The translations under genes and the position numbers were made by a program. A stretch of DNA of 24,112 bases from JAYXXU01 sp049301135 (GTDB taxonomy: Bacteria; Pseudomonadota; Gammaproteobacteria; Pseudomonadales; Moraxellaceae): positions 1 to 24,112 of the forward strand of contig JBAQKP010000138.1 in NCBI GenBank assembly GCA_049301135.1. Reading direction: 5' to 3'. Under the pieces are notes generated by a model. That model saw only the letters and a list, made by a program, of their open reading frames with translations, did no database searches and was not told the origin of the DNA. This document shows, one piece after another, positions 1-7,784 of the stretch. Each line of letters opens with the position of its first letter. Position 1 is the stretch's first letter.

Positions 1-1
1 G

Positions 2-370
2 CGCTCACGGGAACGGCTCGAAACCGAGATTGAGCAGTTTGCGGTGATCGAGCGCGACGGCATGATCGTCGGCTGTGCGGCGCTGTATCCGATCCAAACC
101 GCTGACCACGAACCGTCTGCCGCGGAGGTCGCGTGTGTCGCGGTGCATCCAAGCTACCGCAGTGGCAATCGTGGCGCAGAGTTGCTGGATTATTTGGAGG
201 CCAAAGCACGTAGTCGTGGCACCGATGAGTTGTTTGTGTTGACCACCCGCACCGCGCATTGGTTTATTGAGCAAGGTTTTGAGCCTGCACCGGTCGATGC
301 GCTGCCAGTGGCACGGTTGGCAATGTACAACTATCAGCGAAACTCGCAGATTTTCAAGAAAACTCTTTGA
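2..370 (+). CDS. argA: Amino-acid N-acetyltransferase (N-acetylglutamate synthase), C-terminal part
   Basis: This is the last 122 residues of ArgA, which acetylates glutamate with acetyl-CoA in the first step of arginine synthesis; the 5' end lies outside the window. The reading frame is open from base 2, so no start is visible and the internal GTG at 44 should not be taken as one. The visible part is the GNAT acetyltransferase domain: it carries the RSRERLE entry, the VACVAVHPSYR stretch followed by GNRG (acetyl-CoA loop), and the FVLTTRTAHWF and YNYQRNS segments, all of which I recognise from Escherichia/Pseudomonas-type ArgA. The N-terminal amino-acid-kinase-like regulatory domain cannot be checked. 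The gene ends at TGA and is followed within 12 bases by a terminator. Confidence 0.93.
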   Translation, partial: RSRERLETEIEQFAVIERDGMIVGCAALYPIQTADHEPSAAEVACVAVHPSYRSGNRGAELLDYLEAKARSRGTDELFVLTTRTAHWFIEQGFEPAPVDALPVARLAMYNYQRNSQIFKKTL

Positions 371-381
371 TTTTAAGTGAT

Positions 382-409
382 AAAAAAGCCCGATAATTCG
401 GGCTTTTTT
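382..409. terminator. Bidirectional terminator between argA and the FKBP gene
   Basis: A perfect 12-bp hairpin (382-393 pairs with 398-409, loop TAAT) has a GCCCGA core flanked by six A on one side and six T on the other. It can therefore end transcription of argA on the plus strand and of the convergent FKBP gene on the minus strand. Confidence 0.92.
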
Positions 410-426
410 GTGGCTGTATGCTGCAA

Positions 427-1167
427 TTAAGGATTAACTTTGATCAACTCGACGTCAAAGGTCAGCATGCTGTTCGGTGGGATTTCGCCGGCACCTGACT
501 CACCGTAGGCCAGATTGGACGGGATGAATAAACGGGTTTTACCGCCTTCTTTCATCAGTTGCAGACCTTCAGTCCAACCGGCAATCACTTGATTCAGCGG
601 GAAGGTAATCGGCTCATTACGCGCGATTGAGCTATCAAACACCGTCCCGTCTAGCATCCGACCTTCATAGTGGACTTTGACCTGATCGGTGGCTTTTGGG
701 CTTGCGCCAGTGCCTGCGGTCAGCACTTCATATTGCAAGCCGCTCGCGGTGGTCACCACGTTCGGTTTTTTGCCATTGGTGGCCAAAAACGCTGCACCGG
801 CCTTGATGTTCTCTTCGCCCATCTTGGCAATCGCTTGCATTTCTTCGGCATCGCGACGTTGCTTGTACGCCATCAGAGTTGCTTGCATTTGCTCTTCGGT
901 CAGCTTGCCTGTTTTGCCCGCATAACCATCGCGAAAGCCCGCGACAAACGTCTCGGTATCGAGGTCATTGATTGCATCTTTATTGCCTTGTCCCATCAAA
1001 AAGCCAAAGCTATAGCCGACTTTTTGCACTTCAGTACTGCTGGCAGTAATCGTAGGCGCATTTTTGCTGCCCGCACTACTCGGGTCAGCAGCATGTGCCA
1101 ATAGAACCGGAGCAATCGCACCACTGGTCAGCACGACCGCCAAAATCACAGGAATCACTTTGCTCAT
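427..1167 (-). CDS. FKBP-type peptidyl-prolyl cis-trans isomerase, Mip/FkpA-like, exported
   Basis: Predicted periplasmic prolyl isomerase of 246 residues that would catalyse cis-trans isomerisation of X-Pro bonds in exported proteins. An N-terminal signal peptide (MSKVIP, a hydrophobic stretch, then LLAHAADP, cleavage near residue 26) is followed by a helical dimerisation domain of the Mip/FkpA type (about 45-125, with YSFGFLMGQ). The C-terminal FKBP domain (about 140-246) shows VHYEGRMLDGTVFDSS, VIAGWTEGLQLM, RLFIPSNLAYGE and IPPNSMLTFDVELI, which cover the conserved active-site aromatic and Asp positions. I chose the ATG at 1167 over the TTG one codon upstream because a GGA-containing Shine-Dalgarno-like sequence fits it. 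It stands alone, convergent with argA. Assignment to FkpA rather than FklB or Mip is uncertain. Confidence 0.9.
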   Translation of the reverse strand: MSKVIPVILAVVLTSGAIAPVLLAHAADPSSAGSKNAPTITASSTEVQKVGYSFGFLMGQGNKDAINDLDTETFVAGFRDGYAGKTGKLTEEQMQATLMAYKQRRDAEEMQAIAKMGEENIKAGAAFLATNGKKPNVVTTASGLQYEVLTAGTGASPKATDQVKVHYEGRMLDGTVFDSSIARNEPITFPLNQVIAGWTEGLQLMKEGGKTRLFIPSNLAYGESGAGEIPPNSMLTFDVELIKVNP

Positions 1168-1479
1168 CAAAAAAATCCGTAATAATCACAAGGGGTTCGG
1201 CTCAACAGACAGACGGCTGACCGTTTGACCGGATTGTACGACAACTTCATTCCACATCAGCACACTGCTGCTGTTAGTCTTTGCTCTGGCATGAAAGGTA
1301 AGATTGTCAATGTCCTGACAGACCAATTTTACCGACTGATCAATCCATCAAGAGCCTGATTGGTCATTCATGAAGAGTACAGTCGGGTAGATTGTTGCAT
1401 GCAATGTACCTAGCTCCACTCTTCATATCAATGATTGCCAACAAAATCGATAGCTTTTATGTTCACAGGAGTCACCAGC
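1168..1479. other. Gene-free 312-bp divergent intergenic region
   Basis: This stretch separates the divergent FKBP and phasin-like genes and must hold both promoters; I could not pick a convincing -35/-10 pair for either. It contains nested inverted repeats: GACCAAT (1321-1327) with ATTGGTC (1359-1365), ATGAAGAGT (1370-1378) with ACTCTTCAT (1418-1426), and the 10-bp palindrome TTGCATGCAA (1395-1404) between the latter two arms. No coding sequence is apparent. Confidence 0.5.
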
Positions 1480-1965
1480 ATGACCAAAGATACCAGCAAA
1501 TCTGATCTCGCCGCTTCAGTTGAGGCCGTGGTTGCACAAGCCGCCGAAACAGCGAGCGAAACCGTCGAGCAAATCACTGAAACGACTGAAGCAGCAGCAC
1601 AAGATGCGGTTGCCAGTCTACAGAAACTCGCTCAGCGCGTTCAAGAAGAAGCCTCTCCATACATCGAAAAAGCCCGCGAGCTGATCGATCAGGCCGAAGA
1701 AGCCTGCCAAGACGTGCTGCACAAAATCGAAGATCGTGCGACCAGCAACGACACGACCAAAGAAGCGTTGGCATTGGTCAAAGAAGCGCAAAGTGAATTT
1801 GAGCAAATCGTTCAAGCCCTGCGTAATGATTTTGCGCAACTGCGTGAATCACTGGCTGGCTTGCAAGAAAGCAGTGAATTGAAAAGCTATATTCAGCAGT
1901 TGATTAGCAAAATCAGCAGCAAAGTCAGCACGAAAGCCGACAGCAGCACCGACCAAGCTGCATAA
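1480..1965 (+). CDS. Ala/Glu-rich helical protein, phasin-like
   Basis: A 161-residue protein made almost entirely of Ala, Glu, Gln, Ser and Lys with no Pro-rich or hydrophobic segment, so it should form long amphipathic helices or a coiled coil; one Pro occurs (SPYIEK). It has no signal peptide. Composition, length and the alternating VEAVVAQAAETASETVEQ pattern resemble phasins and other lipid- or granule-surface proteins, but no polyhydroxyalkanoate genes are nearby, so the function is a guess. An open frame extends upstream to 1435, but I chose the ATG at 1480 because CAGGAG at 1467-1472 lies seven bases before it. A strong terminator follows. It could equally be an apolipoprotein-like or stress-related helical protein. 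Confidence 0.75.
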   Translation: MTKDTSKSDLAASVEAVVAQAAETASETVEQITETTEAAAQDAVASLQKLAQRVQEEASPYIEKARELIDQAEEACQDVLHKIEDRATSNDTTKEALALVKEAQSEFEQIVQALRNDFAQLRESLAGLQESSELKSYIQQLISKISSKVSTKADSSTDQAA

Positions 1966-1992
1966 GCTGGGCGTGTTGTACTGCGGTAAATC

Positions 1993-2021
1993 AGCCACTC
2001 AGCAGCACTGAGTGGCTTTTT
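1993..2021 (+). terminator. Rho-independent terminator of the phasin-like gene
   Basis: A perfect 10-bp stem AGCCACTCAG (1993-2002) pairs with CTGAGTGGCT (2008-2017) around a 5-base loop and runs into TTTTT. Confidence 0.93.
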
Positions 2022-2055
2022 GCCAACAATTGCGGGGTAAAACCGTTTTTTAGGC

Positions 2056-2082
2056 AAAAAAAAGGGTGGCGTGCGCCACCCT
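2056..2082 (-). terminator. Rho-independent terminator of the purEK operon
   Basis: Read on the minus strand, the stem AGGGTGGC/GCCACCCT (2063-2082) is followed by eight U (A-run 2056-2063 on the plus strand). It lies about 160 bases past the purK stop and faces the phasin-gene terminator. Confidence 0.9.
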
Positions 2083-2238
2083 AAAAGAGGGTTTGGTCAA
2101 TGATTCCGCATCGAACGGGTCGCGAAGTCTATACAGGAACTCGCTAACTGAATCAGACTAATACAACCCCACGACCCGATACTGCAACATTGTCGGACAA
2201 TATCTAAAAAACAATAAAGACATACTGTATTTTCAGAT

Positions 2239-3357
2239 TTAAATCACAAACCATTCAGGAAGACTTAACGGCTCTGGCAAAATTTGACGCAATTGGCTTA
2301 ATAAGCAGGCGATTTGCTGGCTGTCATTTGGCATCACCGTGATATGCCCAAGTTTACGTCCTGCCCGCTCAGACTTGCCATACAGATGCAAATGCACACC
2401 CTCTAAGGCCAACACTGCGGCGCTGTCTGGATGCTGACCGATGATATTCACCAGCACACTTGGCCGCACGATTTCAGTAGAACCTAGCGGTAATCCAGCG
2501 ACGGCACGAATATGATTCTCAAACTGTGAACACACCGCGCCTTCGATACTCCAGTGACCGGAGTTATGCACACGCGGTGCCATTTCATTAGCCAATAAGC
2601 CTTGATCGGTGACAAACAACTCAAGCGTCAACACACCGACGTACTGCAAATGGTTGAGCAGTCGCGTAATGTAATCTTCGGCGGTTGGTAGCAAATCAGT
2701 GCTGTCTGGCGCAGGTACAATCGAATGCGACAAGATGCCGTGATGATGGTGATTTTCGGCCAGCGGGTAGGCTTTTACTGTACCGTCTTGACCGCGCACC
2801 GCAATAATCGACAGTTCGCGTTGAAAGCTGACAAAAGCTTCTGCCACCAGCGGCGCGGTTTGCCCCAATGCTGTCCACGCCTCAGCCAGTTGCTCAAGAT
2901 GGCGTAGCACAAACTGGCCTTTGCCATCATAGCCGCCGGTTGCGGTTTTCAGCACCAACGGTAAACCCAACTGCTGTACCGCAGCTTGCAAATCAGCTTC
3001 GGTATCGACGCGACGATAGGGCGCGACCGGAATCTGAAGCTGATCAAATAGAGCTTTTTCGAGTAGCCGATGCTGTGCGGTCGCCAGTGCTTGACGAGGC
3101 GGATACAGGGTTTGGGTGTGTAGCAACTGATCCGCGTCGCTGAGTAAGGTATTTTCAAACTCTAAGCTAAAAACATCCGCACTTTGTGCAAACTCAGCCA
3201 GTTGGGCGCGCGTGTAGACCTGCCCCAACACACTCGATGGACAGTCAGGCGCATCCTCTAAAAAGGTGCAGCGCAAGCCGAGCGGCAGTGCTGCTTGTGC
3301 CATCATACGCCCGAGCTGACCGCCACCAAAAATACCGATGGTGTTGACTGCGCTCAT
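2239..3357 (-). CDS. purK: 5-(carboxyamino)imidazole ribonucleotide synthase (PurK)
   Basis: PurK uses ATP and bicarbonate to convert AIR to N5-CAIR in purine synthesis, handing its product to PurE, encoded just upstream. The 372-residue protein has the N-terminal Rossmann-like loop GGGQLGRM (11-18), then an ATP-grasp domain with TATGGYDGKGQFVL (138-151), ELSIIAVRGQDG and the late metal-binding ANEMAPRVHNSGHW motif. Its length is normal for the family (about 355-380). The start ATG overlaps the purE stop as ATGA (3354-3357), which indicates translational coupling. No missing catalytic segment is seen. Confidence 0.97.
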   Translation of the reverse strand: MSAVNTIGIFGGGQLGRMMAQAALPLGLRCTFLEDAPDCPSSVLGQVYTRAQLAEFAQSADVFSLEFENTLLSDADQLLHTQTLYPPRQALATAQHRLLEKALFDQLQIPVAPYRRVDTEADLQAAVQQLGLPLVLKTATGGYDGKGQFVLRHLEQLAEAWTALGQTAPLVAEAFVSFQRELSIIAVRGQDGTVKAYPLAENHHHHGILSHSIVPAPDSTDLLPTAEDYITRLLNHLQYVGVLTLELFVTDQGLLANEMAPRVHNSGHWSIEGAVCSQFENHIRAVAGLPLGSTEIVRPSVLVNIIGQHPDSAAVLALEGVHLHLYGKSERAGRKLGHITVMPNDSQQIACLLSQLRQILPEPLSLPEWFVI

Positions 3358-3884
3358 GCTGTTTGACCTGGAATTGGGAAGGCGCGGACTTTTTCGGTTT
3401 GTGCCAGACGAAAATCGGTGACGGCTTGCGCGATCACGGGATTGGCCAAGCCGACGATCTGCGCGGCCAAAATCGCCGCATTGGTCGCACCAGCCTTACC
3501 AATAGCCAGCGTACCGACCGCAATACCGGCGGGCATTTGCACAATCGACAGCAGCGAATCAACGCCGTTTAAAATCGAGGACTGTACCGGCACACCCAGC
3601 ACCGGCAGGTCGGTTTTGGCCGCACACATACCGGGTAAATGTGCCGCACCACCCGCACCTGCAATAATCACCTGAATACCACGCGCCCGCGCGTGTTCGG
3701 CGTATTCAAACAGACGATCCGGCGTGCGATGCGCAGACACCACTTCGGCCTCAAACGGCACACCCAGCTGATTGAGCATGGCTGCGGTATGTTCGAGGGT
3801 CGCCCAATCAGATTGAGAGCCCATGATGATACCGACCAGCGGCTGACCGGCAGGTGAAATGGCTGGAGCAGTGATCGGATTCAT
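3354..3884 (-). CDS. purE: N5-carboxyaminoimidazole ribonucleotide mutase (PurE class I)
   Basis: PurE moves the carboxyl group of N5-CAIR to C4, giving CAIR. The 176-residue protein shows the family landmarks MGSQSDW (21-27), SAHRTP (50-55, catalytic His), AGAGGAAHLPGM (75-86) and LPVLGVPVQS (93-102). An open frame runs upstream to 3959, but the ATG at 3884 gives the normal PurE length, has a TTGGAT Shine-Dalgarno-like sequence and lies downstream of a plausible promoter, so the longer form is unlikely. purE is the first gene of the purE-purK operon. I did not see a recognisable PurR operator. Confidence 0.96.
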   Translation of the reverse strand: MNPITAPAISPAGQPLVGIIMGSQSDWATLEHTAAMLNQLGVPFEAEVVSAHRTPDRLFEYAEHARARGIQVIIAGAGGAAHLPGMCAAKTDLPVLGVPVQSSILNGVDSLLSIVQMPAGIAVGTLAIGKAGATNAAILAAQIVGLANPVIAQAVTDFRLAQTEKVRAFPIPGQTA

Positions 3885-3920
3885 GGTGCATCCAATAATC
3901 AGGGTAAAAAATGACCGCAT

Positions 3921-3949
3921 ATTATGCCGTGTTTTCGGCAGTTTGGCGA
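3921..3949 (-). promoter_or_regulatory. Candidate sigma-70 promoter of purE-purK
   Basis: On the minus strand TCGCCA (3949-3944) and CATAAT (3926-3921) are separated by exactly 17 bases, about 37 bases before the purE ATG. The -10 matches five of six consensus positions and the -35 four of six. Confidence 0.5.
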
Positions 3950-4013
3950 GTTTTAGCAACCTAGCAACCCATAAAACGGCCTAAAAAGCCTGACAGCTTA
4001 AAAACACTACGCG

Positions 4014-4364
4014 CTATTTGGCACGAAATACAAAATACACCGCGCCAAACAAACAAAACGCCGCCCACAAATAATTCAGCTTTAACGGTTGTTTAAACAG
4101 CAACAGCATAAACGGCACAAACACCAGCAAGGTGATGACCTCTTGGCCGATTTTCATTTGGCCGACACTGACACCGTGCATCTCAAGCAGCCGTACCGCG
4201 CTGATCATAAAAATATATTCAAAAAACGCCAAGCCCCAGCCCATCAAGATCGCCTGCCACAGTGGTGCATCGTGTGGCAAAAACTTCAGGTGGCCGTACC
4301 ACGCCAACGTCATAAAACAGTTGGCAATGATTAAGAGCAGCAGTGGTAGGCCATAAGCACTCAT
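4014..4364 (-). CDS. Small DUF486-type (DMT family) membrane protein
   Basis: A 116-residue integral membrane protein with about four hydrophobic segments: LPLLLLIIANCFMTLAWYG near the N-terminus, ILMGWGLAFFEYIFMISA, VITLLVFVPFMLLLF and LWAAFCLFGAVYFVF. Length and the TLAWYGHLKF, EYIFMISA and GQMKIGQEV elements fit the DUF486 family, which is related to drug/metabolite transporters; the substrate is unknown. The open frame extends upstream to 4538 but overlaps mpl on the other strand, and the ATG at 4364 starts the family-typical MSAYGL N-terminus. The Shine-Dalgarno is weak. It diverges from mpl. Confidence 0.87.
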   Translation of the reverse strand: MSAYGLPLLLLIIANCFMTLAWYGHLKFLPHDAPLWQAILMGWGLAFFEYIFMISAVRLLEMHGVSVGQMKIGQEVITLLVFVPFMLLLFKQPLKLNYLWAAFCLFGAVYFVFRAK

Positions 4365-4506
4365 TGAGCGACACTCGTTGACTCGACAGCAGCCAGCATA
4401 CGCGGCAAATTCATTGTTTGGCAGTATCTTTTCGATGATGGCCTTGCTATCGTTTCGCTGGATTTTATCAGACTTAATCGCGCGCGCTTCGGGGAGAACA
4501 ACAGCA

Positions 4507-5868
4507 ATGCATCTGCATATTTTGGGGATTTGTGGCACGTTTATGGGTTCATTGGCGCTACTGGCGCGTGAGCTTGGCCATACCGTGACCGGCTCTGACC
4601 AAAACGTTTATCCACCAATGTCGACCCAACTCGAAGCGGCCGGTATTGCGCTGATGCAAGGCTATGAGGCCAATCACTTGCAGCCACATCCTGATCTGGT
4701 CATCGTCGGCAATGCGATGAAACGTGGCATTCCGGCGGTCGAATACATGCTCGATCATGGCTTGGCTTATACCTCTGGCCCTGAGTTTTTGGCGCGGTAT
4801 ATTTTACCGAATAAGCATGTGCTGGCCGTCGCAGGTACACACGGTAAAACCACCACCACCACCATGCTGGCATGGATTTTAGAGCAAGCGGGACTCAACC
4901 CTGGCTTTTTGATTGGCGGCGTACCGCTCGGCTTTAGCCACAGCGCGCGGCTCGGCGGTGATTATTTTGTGGTCGAAGCCGACGAATATGATTCAGCGTT
5001 TTTTGATAAACGCTCAAAGTTTGTACATTACCACCCACGCACGGCTATTTTAAATAATCTTGAATTTGACCATGCCGATATTTTTGATGATTTGGCCGCG
5101 ATCCAAAAACAATTTCATCATCTGGTGCGCACCATCCCACAAAGTGGCCAGATCATCATGCCGAACAACGAACCGGCACTTGATCACGTGCTTGAGATGG
5201 GCTGCTGGACACCGGTACAGCACACCGGTTTGGACAGTACCGATGCGGATTGGAATGCGCGTTTGCAACAAGCTGATGGCAGTCAGTTTGAGGTGTTGCA
5301 CAGCGGGCAAACGGTCGGGCAAGTGACATGGAGCATGAGCGGACGGCATAGCGTATCCAATGGTCTAGCGGCGATTGCAGCGGCGGCACATGTCGGGGTT
5401 GATCCAGCGCTGGCGTGTCAGGCACTGTCAAATTTTGGTGGGGTCAAACGCCGCATGGAGCACCTTGGCACGGTGCGCGGCATCGCGGTATATGACGACT
5501 TTGCGCATCATCCAACCGCGATTGAAACCACCTTGGACGGCGCGCGCAAGATGCTCGGCGAGCGCCGTTTGTGGGCGATCATCGAACCCCGCTCGAACAC
5601 CATGCGGATGGGCAGCCACAAAGATGGCTTGGCACAATCGGCACGCGCGGCCGATCAGGTGATTTGGTATCAACCGGCGGGATTGGATTGGGATTTAAGT
5701 CCTGTGATCGACGCTGCGCCGAATCCGTCGCAGGTGTTGAATCAACTTGAGCAGATTATTGCGCGGATCGTCAATGAAGCACGTGAGGGTGATGCGGTAG
5801 TGATCATGTCCAATGGTGGCTTTGGTGGCTTGCATCAAAAACTGATCGCTGCATTGCAGATGGCTTGA
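4507..5868 (+). CDS. mpl: UDP-N-acetylmuramate:L-alanyl-gamma-D-glutamyl-meso-diaminopimelate ligase
   Basis: Mpl is the cytoplasmic murein-recycling ligase that attaches recovered tripeptide to UDP-MurNAc. The 453-residue protein begins MHLHILGICGTFMGS, a MurC/Mpl Rossmann loop. Its ATP loop is GTHGKTTTTT (from about 110), and the Mur ligase landmarks YFVVEADEYDSAFFD, ILNNLEFDHADIF, GRHSVSNGLAAIAAA and VYDDFAHHPTAI follow in order. The DEYDSAFFDKRSKF segment and total length favour Mpl over MurC. An open frame starts at 4378, but the ATG at 4507 has GGGGAG ten bases upstream and gives the canonical N-terminus. It diverges from the DUF486 gene. Confidence 0.96.
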   Translation: MHLHILGICGTFMGSLALLARELGHTVTGSDQNVYPPMSTQLEAAGIALMQGYEANHLQPHPDLVIVGNAMKRGIPAVEYMLDHGLAYTSGPEFLARYILPNKHVLAVAGTHGKTTTTTMLAWILEQAGLNPGFLIGGVPLGFSHSARLGGDYFVVEADEYDSAFFDKRSKFVHYHPRTAILNNLEFDHADIFDDLAAIQKQFHHLVRTIPQSGQIIMPNNEPALDHVLEMGCWTPVQHTGLDSTDADWNARLQQADGSQFEVLHSGQTVGQVTWSMSGRHSVSNGLAAIAAAAHVGVDPALACQALSNFGGVKRRMEHLGTVRGIAVYDDFAHHPTAIETTLDGARKMLGERRLWAIIEPRSNTMRMGSHKDGLAQSARAADQVIWYQPAGLDWDLSPVIDAAPNPSQVLNQLEQIIARIVNEAREGDAVVIMSNGGFGGLHQKLIAALQMA

Positions 5869-5911
5869 CACAAAACGCTGTCAAAACATCAAGATCAGCG
5901 GCAGAAAATCA

Positions 5912-5958
5912 GGGATGAACTGTCCATTTCATCCCGTCCTGTAGCAAATGCTTACAGG
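5912..5958. other. Two consecutive hairpins after mpl
   Basis: GGGATGAA (5912-5919) pairs with TTCATCCC (5928-5935). CCTGTA (5938-5943), extended by GC on both sides, pairs with TACAGG (5953-5958) with one bulged T. Neither has a U-tract, so they are not ordinary terminators. They could form mRNA 3'-end structure for mpl or an operator region for the following small gene. Confidence 0.4.
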
Positions 5959-6025
5959 CTGATCACTCACCTATGTTTAAAATCTCAACGGGGCAATTGC
6001 TAAAACTGATTCAGGAGCGTTCACG

Positions 6026-6286
6026 ATGTTTGCGATTATTTGGTCGATTATTATTGGTTTTTTTGCGGGTTTGATCGCACGAGCCATTCACTCTGGCGAT
6101 GACAAAATGGGCTTTTGGCTCACCGCAGCACTGGGTATTGTCGGCGCAGTCACCGCGACGGTCTTGGGCAAGCTGATCGGCCTGTATAACAGCGGCCAAT
6201 CGGCAGGTTTTTTGATGTCGATTGCAGGCGCAGTGCTGGTACTGTTTGTCTATACACGGTTTATCCGTAAGGCGATTGCCTCTTGA
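6026..6286 (+). CDS. GlsB/YeaQ/YmgE-type small membrane protein
   Basis: An 86-residue protein with three hydrophobic segments (about 2-20, 30-50 and 60-80) and the Gly-rich pattern of the transglycosylase-associated family: IIGFFAGLIARAI, GFWLTAALGIVGAVTATVLG and a short C-terminal FIRKAIAS. Family members are stress-associated inner-membrane proteins of unknown biochemical role; the family name does not imply enzyme activity. AGGAG at 6013-6017 lies eight bases before the ATG. It is a single-gene unit followed by a hairpin. Confidence 0.88.
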   Translation: MFAIIWSIIIGFFAGLIARAIHSGDDKMGFWLTAALGIVGAVTATVLGKLIGLYNSGQSAGFLMSIAGAVLVLFVYTRFIRKAIAS

Positions 6287-6292
6287 TGAAAT

Positions 6293-6326
6293 ACAGGCTC
6301 ATTCCTGTTCAGATTGAGCCTGTTTG
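6293..6326 (+). terminator. Probable terminator after the YeaQ-type gene
   Basis: ACAGGCTCA (6293-6301) pairs with TGAGCCTGT (6315-6323) around a 13-base loop. The following T-tract is short (TTGT), so termination may be weak. It also lies at the 3' end of the convergent mnmE gene. Confidence 0.6.
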
Positions 6327-6328
6327 TA

Positions 6329-7690
6329 CTACTTTCCAATACAAAACGACCCGAAAATCTGACCGAGCAAATCATCCGCCGTAAACTCACCGGTGATTTC
6401 AGATAACGCAAGCTGGCCGAGCCGTAAACTTTCTGCCATCAACTCGCCCGCGGCAAACTCAACCAACTGCATCCGAGCATCTGCCAAGTGGCTCTGGCAA
6501 TGCAGCAGCGCGTCTAAATGCCGTGTCCGCGCAATGAAGGTACTTTCTGCTGGCTGGTAGCCTGCATGCGCGCTAATCGCGTGAATCAAGCCTTCTAGTC
6601 CCTGTTGATGCTTGGCGGAGAGTCGAACACAACGATAACCCTCCAGCATATCCACATCAGCCGCTTGGCCAGCCAGATCGCATTTGTTACCGATCAGCAT
6701 CAGACGCTGTGGCTGCATGTGTCCGCTAAAAAACTCTGCTGCCAAACGCAACGGATCAGGCTCGCTGGTCAGGTCATACACCAACAGCAATAAATCCGCT
6801 TGCTCAATCGCCTGATACGCGCGCCGAATCCCTTCACGCTCCACCACATCCTGCGTTTCGCGCAAGCCTGCGGTATCGGTCAACGTGATCGGCAGGCCAT
6901 TGAGGGTGATTTTTTCGTGCAACACATCACGGGTCGTCCCCGCAATGTCGGTGACAATCGCTCGATCTACACCGGCCAGCGCATTCAGCAAGCTCGACTT
7001 ACCGGCATTCGGCTTACCGGCAATCACCACCTGCAAACCTTCGCGGAGCAGTTGGCCTTGCTTGGCCGATTGCTGTACCGCCGTCACCGCACCCTGTACC
7101 TGATTGAGTAAGCCTAAAATTTTACCGTCAGCGAGAAAATCAATTTCTTCTTCCGGAAAATCAATCGCCGCCTCCACATGTAAACGCAGATGAATCAATT
7201 GCTGCAACACCTGATTCACACGTGCCGAAAACTCGCCTTGCAGTGAGCGCAGTGCCGAACGCGCGGCTGCTTGACTACTAGCATCAATCAAATCGGCAAT
7301 CGCTTCCGCCTGTGCTAAATCCAGTTTGCCATTTTCAAATGCCCGCGCCGAAAATTCACCCGCCTGTGCAGCAGTCGCTCCGAGTGCATAAAGACGCGCC
7401 AGCAGCATGTTCTGTACCACCACGCCACCATGCCCTTGCAACTCGATCACATCCTCACCGGTAAACGAATGTGGCGCTGGGAAATACAACACCAAACCTT
7501 CATCTATCGCTTGGCCTTGCACATCCAAAAATACAGAAAACTGGGCAGATCTCGGCTTGGGCAATGGTTTACCCGTGAGCTGGCTGGCAATCGTACCTGC
7601 TGCGCTGCCTGACAGCCGAATCACCCCAATCCCGCCACGACCTTGTGGGGTTGCAATCGCCGCAATAGTGCGGGTGATTTGCGTATTCAT
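6329..7690 (-). CDS. mnmE: tRNA uridine-5-carboxymethylaminomethyl(34) synthesis GTPase MnmE
   Basis: MnmE works with MnmG to install the cmnm5 modification on wobble uridine of several tRNAs, using GTP, potassium and a tetrahydrofolate-derived carbon. The 453-residue protein has the N-terminal folate-binding domain (TPQGRGGIGVIRLSG), a helical domain and an inserted G domain: G1 GKPNAGKSS (about 224-232), TTRD switch I, DTAGLR (about 271-276), NKCD (about 335) and RLSAKH. The protein ends in FCIGK, the conserved C-terminal motif with its catalytic Cys. The ATG at 7690 is chosen because GGAGG lies five bases upstream; an open frame continues to 7780 but crosses the yidC terminator. Confidence 0.98.
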   Translation of the reverse strand: MNTQITRTIAAIATPQGRGGIGVIRLSGSAAGTIASQLTGKPLPKPRSAQFSVFLDVQGQAIDEGLVLYFPAPHSFTGEDVIELQGHGGVVVQNMLLARLYALGATAAQAGEFSARAFENGKLDLAQAEAIADLIDASSQAAARSALRSLQGEFSARVNQVLQQLIHLRLHVEAAIDFPEEEIDFLADGKILGLLNQVQGAVTAVQQSAKQGQLLREGLQVVIAGKPNAGKSSLLNALAGVDRAIVTDIAGTTRDVLHEKITLNGLPITLTDTAGLRETQDVVEREGIRRAYQAIEQADLLLLVYDLTSEPDPLRLAAEFFSGHMQPQRLMLIGNKCDLAGQAADVDMLEGYRCVRLSAKHQQGLEGLIHAISAHAGYQPAESTFIARTRHLDALLHCQSHLADARMQLVEFAAGELMAESLRLGQLALSEITGEFTADDLLGQIFGSFCIGK

Positions 7691-7730
7691 GCTGCCTCCA
7701 AACTGACCATCACTCATCCAGTGACTCGAC

Positions 7731-7768
7731 AAAAAAAATCCGCTCACCACACAAGATGGCAAGCGGAT
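7731..7768 (-). terminator. Strong terminator between yidC and mnmE
   Basis: On the minus strand a 12-bp stem (7768-7757 with 7749-7738, two G-U pairs, 7-base loop) is followed by eight U. It lies 17 bases after the yidC stop and 41 bases before the mnmE start. Confidence 0.93.
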
Positions 7769-7784
7769 GATAAAACACAACCGA

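Noticed and set aside
670..1104. Plus-strand open frame of 144 codons
   Set aside because: It is antisense to the well-supported FKBP gene and its product is low-complexity and unlike known proteins.
5184..5196. CACGTG within mpl as a third parS
   Set aside because: Only the central hexamer matches; flanking bases do not form the TGTTTC/GAAACA arms. The other CACGTG occurrences outside the two reported sites fail in the same way.
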